DNA of 6,714 nucleotides from Bacteroidota bacterium (GTDB taxonomy: Bacteria; Bacteroidota; Bacteroidia; Chitinophagales; Saprospiraceae), in contig QQUB01000851.1 of NCBI GenBank assembly GCA_008501835.1, positions 1 to 6,714 on the forward strand, in the 5' to 3' direction. How positions within the stretch are numbered: position 1 is the first letter of the stretch; every line of letters starts with the position of its first letter. Of this stretch, positions 1-6,168 are shown one piece after another. The notes under the pieces are model-generated. The model searched no databases and was not told the DNA's origin. It saw nothing but the letters and a program-made list of their open reading frames with translations. Both the position numbers and the translations under genes were made by a program.

Positions 1-919
1 GGTGTGGATCGACATTATTGGCGGGTGGCCAACGTATACCATCACCTGGACAGGACCGCAAAATGGGTCCGGAACTACCCAAACTAACGGCTTTGAGATT
101 ATCGACCTGCCACCGGGAGTTTATACCATTACGATTACGGATATCCATGGATGTACCGCTTACGAAGTTATAACCATCTATGATGCTCCGGTAGAACTGC
201 TGGAACTCACCGGCATCAATGGCGAATGTGGCACCTATGGGACCATTGTAGCAACAGTAACCGACGGAACACCTGATTACCAGATTAGCTGGACCGGACC
301 GGTGTCCGGTTCTGTCACGACTAGTAATTCGACTCACGTCATTCAAAATTTGCCTTCCGGAACTTACACGGTTACTTTACTGGATGGTAATTGGTGTACA
401 GATGTCGAAACCATCACCATCTATAATTCACCAAACGACCTGGACATCACAACCACACTTGTGATAAATGACTGCGGTCAATACAATTGGGTATGGATTG
501 ATATTACAGGTGGGTGGCCAACGTATACCATCACCTGGACCGGACCGCAAAATGGTTCGGGAACTACCGAAACCAATGGCTTTGAGATCATCGATCTACC
601 ACCGGGAGTTTACATTATCACCATTACAGATATTCATGGATGTTCTGTTTCTGAAACAGTAACCATTTACGATGCTCCAGTGGAATTACTGCAATTGACA
701 GCCAATAATGGTGATTGTAATGACTTTGGTTCCATTACTGCCACAGTCATTGATGGACTTCCAACTTATGAGATCAGCTGGACAGGACCGGTATCGGGTT
801 CAGTTTCAACAGATAACCCAACCTACGAAATTGAGAACCTGCCTTCAGGAACCTATACGGTTACTTTACTGGATGGCAACTGGTGTACAGATGTCGAAAC
901 CATTACCATTTACAATGCA
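1..919 (+). repeat. Higher-order tandem duplication of a two-repeat block (offset 489 bp)
   Basis: Within the SprB array, positions 1-430 align without gaps to 490-919 at a constant offset of 489 bp. By hand count about 329 of 430 bases match (roughly 77%). The longest perfect match I saw is 29 bp (23-51 with 512-540). The unit is two SprB repeats: repeat 1 pairs with 3 (both have the unusual G-G-W-P-T-Y and D-I-H-G-C), and repeat 2 pairs with 4 (both have L-L-D-G-N-W-C-T-D-V-E-T). Repeats 5-9 do not follow this alternation. The copies therefore arose by duplication of a 163-residue block, and the left boundary may lie outside the window. Confidence 0.85.
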
Positions 920-2158
920 GGGGGCGACCTCAATATTGTCGCTGTAGCCGTAAATGGCACCTGTGAACAAAACGGGTCTATCTGGCTCGACATTTATGAT
1001 GGTACAGCGCCATATACTGTGACCTGGACAGGACCCTCCTCCGGATCAATTACCATTGATGCCAATGGATATAATATCCCGAATTTACCTCAAGGCAATT
1101 ATACCGTCACTGTAACTGACGCTAATGGATGTACAGACACCACGGTTGTTTATGTTTCGGTGAGTGAGAATGACCTTGATGCCATTGCCGTACCTTTTGA
1201 TGGTGATTGCGACGAGGCAGGATATATTCATGTTGGCATATCCGGTGGTGCGCCAAACTACATCGTTAACTGGTCAGGGCCGGTCAATGGCAGCGTTGTC
1301 ATTCCGGGGCCAAGTCATAATATCATGAACCTGCCAGCAGGAACTTATACCATAACGGTTACAGATTCAAACGGATGCACCGATGTAGAAGTAGTAACCA
1401 TCAACTCTGCCAATACCGGGCTTAACGTTTCGTCTATGCCTTCTAATGGTTATTGTAACGGACTGGGAAGTATCTGGATGGATTTCTATAACGGAGAAGC
1501 ACCATATACCATTACCTGGACAGGGCCGGTTTCCGGATCTGACGTCACCAACCTGAATTTATATGACATCATAAACCTGCCTTCCGGAACCTACCTCGTA
1601 ACAGTTATTGATGCGAATGGCTGTACTTACATGGAAACATTTACCATCATTAATGTTGTAGATGATCTGACAGCCACCCTTACCACCATCCCTGGTGGTT
1701 GCGGTGTTCCTGGCACTATTCAGGTAAACATAGTGGGTGGAACTCCGGGATATACCATCAGCTGGACAGGTGGAAATGCTTCCGGAAGTATAACCACAAA
1801 TAATACGACTTATAATATTCAGAATTTACCTTCGGCTGTTTATACCATTTCTGTTGAAGATGCCAATGGTTGTGGTGAGATCACGAGTATTCAACTGTTG
1901 AATTACCCGAACAACCTGCAGGTATACACTACGCCCGTACATCCTACCTGTACACAGGACGGAGCTATTGGGCTTGTAATCAATGGAGGTACGCCAAATT
2001 ATGACATAAGCTGGACAGGACCCGTTTCCGGATCCACCACAGTAAGCGAAAATAACTATGTAATGAGTAACCTCCCGGGAGGGAATTACACCATTAATAT
2101 AAACGACGCCAATAACTGTTATACCGTTCTCAATGTCAGTCTGGACGAATCTACCGAG
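2..2158 (+). repeat. Coding array of nine SprB-type repeats, 243-249 bp period
   Basis: Nine tandem protein repeats lie in frame; the first is cut by the window edge. Using the TGG codon of the W-T/S-G motif as anchor, they sit at 47, 290, 536, 779, 1025, 1271, 1517, 1763 and 2012, so spacings are 243, 246, 243, 246, 246, 246, 246 and 249 bp. A typical unit reads: an early Cys (N-G-x-C), G-G-x-P-x-Y, T-W-T-G-P, G-S, N-L-P-x-G-T-Y, and T-V-T-D-x-N-G-C. This matches the SprB repeat of gliding adhesins and other Bacteroidota surface proteins. Each complete unit has two Cys, one near its start and one near its end. The array probably extends upstream of the window. Confidence 0.9.
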
Positions 2159-4054
2159 ACGCCAATGGTTGACTTTAATTACAGTCTGACCGGATTGACC
2201 GTCAATTTCACTAACCTTTCTGCAGCAGGAAGTTATTACTGGACGTTTGGAGATGGCTCAAGTTCCACGGAGGCAAATCCAACTCATTCCTATGCTTCGA
2301 GTGGCAGTTATGAGGTGTGCCTGACAGTAACCAACAATTGCGGAACATCGACCTATTGCGAGACAATCGGCGTGGCCAGTGGATTTGACGCGGTTATTCT
2401 GGACATAGGTGAAGCGTATGGTGGATCGGGAAGTACCGTTTACATTCCTGTTATGATTCAGAACTGTGAATTACTGGTTTCTTTGGCCGGCTCCATGGAT
2501 ATTATTGATGATGCCATTGGTAATATTTCCGGTATCAGCCCGGGAATCATTACGCCTCAATTAAACGTCAACAACGGAACTTTCAATTTTTATGACAATA
2601 CAGGAGAAGGTATTGCAGTAGAAAATGGAGATACGTTATTTTATTTCATGATTGACCTGACCGGCTCCGTAGGCATGGAAAGCGATCTTATGTTGACTAA
2701 CAACCCCCTATTCATCGAAGTAGGAGGAATTATCAATGATTCGCCTGTTGTATTACCCCACATCACGGTACCTGGAAGCGTAGAGATCATGGAAACCGGA
2801 ATCGTTGGAGGAAACGTTTCAACTTATTGGGGCGCTGGTGTTGAAGATGTTCAAATGCAGATAAGTAGTTACAATATGTCCGAAATGGAAATGACAGATG
2901 AAAATGGTATTTATCACATGCCAAATTTACCTGTAGGGCAGATGTATACTTTTGAACCATCCAAAGACAATGAGCCTGCCAACGGATTATCGACTTATGC
3001 CTTATTCATCGGACAAAGGTTTATCCTTGGACTTGCTCCTCCACAGATCACTTCCCCTTACCAGATAATTGCCGGAGATGCCAACTGCAGTGGTTCATTT
3101 ACTACTCTTGACCTGTTCATCATCCAGCAATTGATCATAGGTGCCAGCGATAATTTTGATCAATGTTCTTCGTGGGTTTTTGTAAGTGAAAACTATCAAA
3201 TGCCGGGAGACTTCGATACACAAAATGTATTCCCTTATCAATCAGAAACCTCAATGATGGTTATGCACGACACAACCGCAAACTTCATTGGAGTCAAAGT
3301 TGGGGATATTCTTGGACAGGCTGATCCTAATAATCTGCAGGAAGATCTGGATGAACGCAACGACAACGAACTCATTTTCATTACAGACAATCAGCAGGCT
3401 GCTGCAGGATCATTTATCGATATTCCTGTGACGAGCAGTAATTTTGAAGATATTGTCAGCTTCCAGTTGGGCATCGCCCTGGAAGCAGGTAAACTGGATT
3501 TTGTGGAATTCCTCCCAGGGGACAACGCTGAACTATCCACTCTGGCAGCCGCCTTTAACAATGGAGAGATCCGGATAAGCTGGTTCAACAACCAGGGGAC
3601 TTCTACATCATTATCCACCGACGAAGTATTGTTCACCCTCAGACTTGAGGCACTTGAAAACATTGACAACCTTAGTCAATACATGACAGTTAGTGATCAC
3701 ACCATGGCTTCAGAGGCTCACGATGTTAGCGGTGAAGCCTGGGATGTCATCCTTGAATTCAATGGTGTGACTTCAACAAATGGATTAGAACAAGCTGGAT
3801 TTAAACTATTCCAGAATGAACCGAATCCGTTTACCGAATCTACAACGATCAGATTTACACTGCCTGCCGCTATGGATGCCGAACTGATCATTCATGACAG
3901 CTTTGGAAGAAAGATCCGTCACTACAACGGCCAGTTCTCCGCAGGCCAGAACAGTGTCGTTGTCGATGACCTGAACCTGAATGGAGGCGTTTACTTCTAC
4001 AGCCTTAAAGCCGGCGAATTCATCGCCACCAGGGATATGGTTATCCTGAAATAA
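2..4054 (+). CDS. Giant T9SS-secreted SprB-repeat surface protein with PKD, cohesin-like and dockerin-like modules and a type A sorting domain (5' partial)
   Basis: The last 1350 residues of a secreted, cell-surface adhesin-like protein. The GTG at position 2 is not the start: the equivalent codon in the next repeat pair (491) is an ordinary Val, so the gene runs in from upstream. Domains in order: nine SprB-type repeats (residues 1 to about 717; conserved Trp of the W-T/S-G motif at 16, 97, 179, 260, 342, 424, 506, 588, 671); a PKD domain (about 722-792, with WTFGDG); a cohesin-like beta domain (about 795-928); an SdrB/carboxypeptidase-regulatory-like domain (about 931-988, with TDENGIYHMPNLPVG); a dockerin-like module (989-1047, with a trailing FIGVKVGD segment near 1095); a second cohesin-like domain (about 1123-1253); and a type A T9SS sorting domain (1267-1350, with FQNEPNPF, GRKI and GGVYFYSL). 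The gene ends in tandem TAA stops followed by a terminator. From family knowledge, type A domains direct export through the T9SS and surface attachment. No catalytic domain is visible, so adhesion or scaffolding is an inference. Confidence 0.9.
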   Translation: MWIDIIGGWPTYTITWTGPQNGSGTTQTNGFEIIDLPPGVYTITITDIHGCTAYEVITIYDAPVELLELTGINGECGTYGTIVATVTDGTPDYQISWTGPVSGSVTTSNSTHVIQNLPSGTYTVTLLDGNWCTDVETITIYNSPNDLDITTTLVINDCGQYNWVWIDITGGWPTYTITWTGPQNGSGTTETNGFEIIDLPPGVYIITITDIHGCSVSETVTIYDAPVELLQLTANNGDCNDFGSITATVIDGLPTYEISWTGPVSGSVSTDNPTYEIENLPSGTYTVTLLDGNWCTDVETITIYNAGGDLNIVAVAVNGTCEQNGSIWLDIYDGTAPYTVTWTGPSSGSITIDANGYNIPNLPQGNYTVTVTDANGCTDTTVVYVSVSENDLDAIAVPFDGDCDEAGYIHVGISGGAPNYIVNWSGPVNGSVVIPGPSHNIMNLPAGTYTITVTDSNGCTDVEVVTINSANTGLNVSSMPSNGYCNGLGSIWMDFYNGEAPYTITWTGPVSGSDVTNLNLYDIINLPSGTYLVTVIDANGCTYMETFTIINVVDDLTATLTTIPGGCGVPGTIQVNIVGGTPGYTISWTGGNASGSITTNNTTYNIQNLPSAVYTISVEDANGCGEITSIQLLNYPNNLQVYTTPVHPTCTQDGAIGLVINGGTPNYDISWTGPVSGSTTVSENNYVMSNLPGGNYTININDANNCYTVLNVSLDESTETPMVDFNYSLTGLTVNFTNLSAAGSYYWTFGDGSSSTEANPTHSYASSGSYEVCLTVTNNCGTSTYCETIGVASGFDAVILDIGEAYGGSGSTVYIPVMIQNCELLVSLAGSMDIIDDAIGNISGISPGIITPQLNVNNGTFNFYDNTGEGIAVENGDTLFYFMIDLTGSVGMESDLMLTNNPLFIEVGGIINDSPVVLPHITVPGSVEIMETGIVGGNVSTYWGAGVEDVQMQISSYNMSEMEMTDENGIYHMPNLPVGQMYTFEPSKDNEPANGLSTYALFIGQRFILGLAPPQITSPYQIIAGDANCSGSFTTLDLFIIQQLIIGASDNFDQCSSWVFVSENYQMPGDFDTQNVFPYQSETSMMVMHDTTANFIGVKVGDILGQADPNNLQEDLDERNDNELIFITDNQQAAAGSFIDIPVTSSNFEDIVSFQLGIALEAGKLDFVEFLPGDNAELSTLAAAFNNGEIRISWFNNQGTSTSLSTDEVLFTLRLEALENIDNLSQYMTVSDHTMASEAHDVSGEAWDVILEFNGVTSTNGLEQAGFKLFQNEPNPFTESTTIRFTLPAAMDAELIIHDSFGRKIRHYNGQFSAGQNSVVVDDLNLNGGVYFYSLKAGEFIATRDMVILK
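2966..3142 (+). other. Dockerin-like module (two F-hand-type segments) in the first CDS
   Basis: Residues 989-1047 of the upstream protein resemble a dockerin: two calcium-loop-plus-helix segments. The second is clear, with Asp1026, Asn1028, Ser1030, Gly1031, Thr1034 and Asp1037 at loop positions 1, 3, 5, 6, 9 and 12, followed by a hydrophobic helix ending in Gly1047. The first starts at Asp989 and runs through N-G-L-S-T-Y to a helix ending in I-L-G (1010), but its loop position 12 is Ala1000 where Asp is usual. In the dockerin family these loops bind calcium and the helices dock a cohesin. This module lies between two cohesin-like domains of the same polypeptide. The partner is unknown. Confidence 0.65.
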
Positions 4055-4065
4055 TAACAACAATT

Positions 4066-4098
4066 ACCGAAGCCGGAAATTTCCGGCTTCGGTTTTTT
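4066..4098 (+). terminator. Strong rho-independent terminator after the SprB-repeat gene
   Basis: A perfect inverted repeat begins 12 bases after the first stop codon. The arm CCGAAGCCGG (4067-4076) pairs with CCGGCTTCGG (4083-4092) around the AAATTT loop, which could itself close further; A4066 can also pair with T4093. A run of six T follows (4093-4098). There is no matching T-run on the other strand, so it terminates only + strand transcription. It separates the first gene from the second. Confidence 0.9.
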
Positions 4099-4105
4099 AT
4101 CTTTG
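4098..4105 (+). promoter_or_regulatory. Putative Bacteroidota -7 promoter element for the cohesin/type B gene
   Basis: TATCTTTG matches the TAnnTTTG -7 consensus of Bacteroidota primary sigma factors. It would place transcription start near 4110-4113 and give a leader of about 37 nt before the ATG at 4149. I see no TTG -33 element at the usual spacing (about 4072-4078 is within the terminator stem), so promoter strength is uncertain. The first T of the element is also the last T of the terminator's T-run. The leader has no Shine-Dalgarno sequence, which is normal for this phylum, and only a weak AAAG/CTTT hairpin at 4132-4142. Confidence 0.55.
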
Positions 4106-4148
4106 CCCCGACAACGCACCCAAATGTTCCCAAAGCCGCTTTGTTCCT

Positions 4149-6053
4149 ATGAGAAAAAAGACACACATCCTGTCGCTACTGGCGATATTTTTACCACTAT
4201 TGCTGTCAGGTCAGACCATCCATTTACAACTTCCTCAGGAAGAAGTACAACCTGACGAAACTATTCAGCTTCCTATTTCAGCTTCCGGGTTCGATGAAGT
4301 TGTCAGTATGCAATTTTCCATCAATTGGGACCCCTCTGTACTCACTTATGTTTCTCATGAAACAGCTGACCTTCCGAACATTGCCATAGGCGACCCTGAA
4401 GCCGACGAAGGTAAACTCCGGTTTTCATGGTTTGATGTCGAAGGCAATGGCCTTTCTCTCGCTGACAATAGTGCATTGGCATATATTAACTTTTTGGTCA
4501 TCGGCAATCCGGGGGATTTCACAACCTTATCCATCACCAGCGACCCGCTAATTATCCAGGTATTTCAGGCTACGGAAATTCCCGGTAGTTTTTTCCCCAT
4601 GGAATTGGAACAATCGGAAGGATTAGTCAGTATCGTCAGTCCGGGTTCAATTACTTTTAGCAGTGAACCTTTGAGTTGCTTCGAAGCTAATGATGGGAGT
4701 ATTGATCTTTTCATACCCACTGGCACGAATTATAGTTTTACGTGGACCGGACCGGATAATTTTTCCGCTTCCACACAAAACATTGATGAGTTGGCTGCAG
4801 GCACTTATAACGTGACGGTAACCGATGGAAATGACGATATTATTTATGAAAACACTTTTGATATAATTCAACCACCTGCTATTACCGTCCAAAATATAGA
4901 AACAACCCAGGCATCCTGCAATCAATCCATCGGAACGGCGAATATCCTCGTCAGCAATGGTGTTAATCCTCTGAATTTCAACATAGATCTACAGCAAAAC
5001 AATACCGGTTTTTTCCAGGAACTGGCCGCCGGTGAATATTCCTTAACCATTACCGATGCCAACAATTGCACTGCAACAGATGCTTTTTTCATCGAAGCTT
5101 CTGACGCACCCCAAATTGACCTGGGGCCTGACCTTGAAATTTGCGAAGGGGAAAGTGTCATTCTCGACGCGGGGCAATATCTCAATTATTCATGGTCGGA
5201 CGGCAGCTCGTTGAACTCAATCGAAATTACACAAACAGGTACCTATAGTGTAACTGTCAGCAATACCCCTGATTGTCCTGGAACCGATGAAGTAGCAATT
5301 AACGTGATCGGTTTGCCACAATTATTCCTGGAAAATGAAGATCCCTCAATTTGTCCTGGTGATTCTGTTCAATTGCAGGTTAGTGGAGGCGAGATTTATT
5401 TCTGGGATGGTCCAAATGGTTTTTTATCCTCCTCAAGCATTCCGGATCCCATAGCTTTTCCGGATTCCAGTACTGTTTTTGAGGTAATGAGTGAAAATGA
5501 GTGTGGCTCAGATGAAATCCAGGTTGAAGTAATCGTTACCGAACCTATGGGTTACGCCGGTCCTGATACTTGTATTATTCTGGAAACGGAGGCCCGCCTT
5601 CTTGCTTTTGGTGGTGAATTTTACTTCTGGCACCCCAATGAATATCCGGTGAGCAATGATGAGATCTATGACCCGGTAGCTTTCCCATTGGACAGTACTA
5701 CCTATTTCGTAACCATCATCGATGAAAACGGCTGTGAAACCACTGACTCAACTACGGTTCTGGTTGCTTCCGATCCTGTTTCAAGCATCAAAGCTGTAAA
5801 TATGATCACCCCTAACGGAGACGGCAAGAACGATTTCCTTGAATTTAAAGGCCTCCAAAAATTCGGAAGCAACACCCTGAAAATTTACAACCGATGGGGA
5901 GCACTCATTTTTCAAAAAGTAAATTACCATCACGACGAAGAAGTCTTCGATGGCACCTATAATGGAAAATTACTCCCTTCCGGGAACTACTACTATATAT
6001 TGTCCATGCAATCAGGAGAGATTAAAAAGAAACTGACGATCGTACGAGAGTAA
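4149..6053 (+). CDS. Secreted cohesin-like, SprB/Ig-like repeat protein with T9SS type B (gliding-motility-associated) sorting domain
   Basis: A complete 634-residue surface or secreted protein. The ATG at 4149 gives a textbook signal peptide: R-K-K near the N-terminus, a hydrophobic core, and likely cleavage around S-G-Q (residues 20-22); there is no lipobox Cys. Domains: a cohesin-like domain (about 23-163, with INWDPSVLTY and GKLRFSWFD); two SprB-like repeats (about 165-240, with FTWTGP and LAAGTYNVTVTD; about 241-317, with LAAGEYSLTITDANNC); three Ig/PKD-like domains (about 323-387, 388-463 and 464-540; two contain a Y-F-W strand motif and D-P-V/I-A-F-P); and a type B CTD of the TIGR04131/CHU_C kind (about 548-634, with NMITPNGDGKNDF, IYNRWG, FDGTYNGKLLPSGNYYYIL and a basic KKKLTIVRE end). 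From family knowledge, type B domains are exported by the T9SS, often with a PorP/SprF-like partner, and such a gene follows directly. The cohesin-like domain resembles the second one of the preceding protein. The specific ligand is unknown. Confidence 0.92.
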   Translation: MRKKTHILSLLAIFLPLLLSGQTIHLQLPQEEVQPDETIQLPISASGFDEVVSMQFSINWDPSVLTYVSHETADLPNIAIGDPEADEGKLRFSWFDVEGNGLSLADNSALAYINFLVIGNPGDFTTLSITSDPLIIQVFQATEIPGSFFPMELEQSEGLVSIVSPGSITFSSEPLSCFEANDGSIDLFIPTGTNYSFTWTGPDNFSASTQNIDELAAGTYNVTVTDGNDDIIYENTFDIIQPPAITVQNIETTQASCNQSIGTANILVSNGVNPLNFNIDLQQNNTGFFQELAAGEYSLTITDANNCTATDAFFIEASDAPQIDLGPDLEICEGESVILDAGQYLNYSWSDGSSLNSIEITQTGTYSVTVSNTPDCPGTDEVAINVIGLPQLFLENEDPSICPGDSVQLQVSGGEIYFWDGPNGFLSSSSIPDPIAFPDSSTVFEVMSENECGSDEIQVEVIVTEPMGYAGPDTCIILETEARLLAFGGEFYFWHPNEYPVSNDEIYDPVAFPLDSTTYFVTIIDENGCETTDSTTVLVASDPVSSIKAVNMITPNGDGKNDFLEFKGLQKFGSNTLKIYNRWGALIFQKVNYHHDEEVFDGTYNGKLLPSGNYYYILSMQSGEIKKKLTIVRE

Positions 6054-6059
6054 ATATCT

Positions 6060-6100
6060 GTTCCAAAGGTTCCAAGAGTTCCAAGAGTTCCAAGAGTTCC
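6060..6100 (+). repeat. 9-bp tandem repeat GTTCCAAGA, about 4.5 copies
   Basis: Just after the type B gene, units run 6060-6068 (variant GTTCCAAAG), then 6069-6077, 6078-6086 and 6087-6095 (all GTTCCAAGA), then a partial GTTCC at 6096-6100. The array is noncoding on the + strand. It has no inverted repeat able to act as a terminator, so the flanking genes may be cotranscribed across it. A minisatellite of this size is prone to copy-number change by slippage. Confidence 0.9.
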
Positions 6101-6108
6101 TGTTGCCT

Positions 6109-6168
6109 CTATGTGAACTATGTGACTAATGTGTTTCAAAAAAACTATGTGAACTATGTGTCTATGTG
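6109..6168 (+). repeat. CTATGTG repeat cluster in the leader and start of the PorP/SprF gene
   Basis: CTATGTG occurs at 6109-6115, 6118-6124, 6145-6151, 6154-6160 and 6162-6168, with a degenerate copy CTAATGTG at 6126-6133. Steps between perfect copies are 9, 27, 9 and 8 bp. The 16-base block CTATGTGAACTATGTG is present twice, at 6109-6124 and 6145-6160. The ATG of the fourth perfect copy is the start codon of the downstream gene, so its first five codons derive largely from repeat sequence. A7 runs at 6138-6144 and 6171-6177 lie in and next to the cluster. Confidence 0.9.

Noticed and set aside
2..4. GTG at the left edge as the start of the first gene
   Set aside because: It aligns with an internal Val codon (491-493) of the next repeat block, and there is no signal peptide; the gene is cut by the window edge.
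293..310. 7-bp inverted repeat ACCGGAC/GTCCGGT with a 4-base loop
   Set aside because: It lies within codons for the conserved T-G-P-V-S-G motif and has no T-run; it is explained by codon choice in a repeated motif.
468..947. Two short + strand open frames inside the SprB array
   Set aside because: They lie in another frame of a clearly coding repeat array, and both reflect the duplicated block; no recognisable protein features.
2384..4637. Cellulosome-type enzyme scaffold
   Set aside because: Cohesin- and dockerin-like modules are present, but no glycoside hydrolase, carbohydrate-binding module or other enzyme is seen in the window, so a polysaccharide-degrading role is not supported.
6060..6168. 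CRISPR-like array
   Set aside because: Units are only 7-9 bp and abut one another or nearly so, with no unique spacers of regular length and no cas genes nearby.
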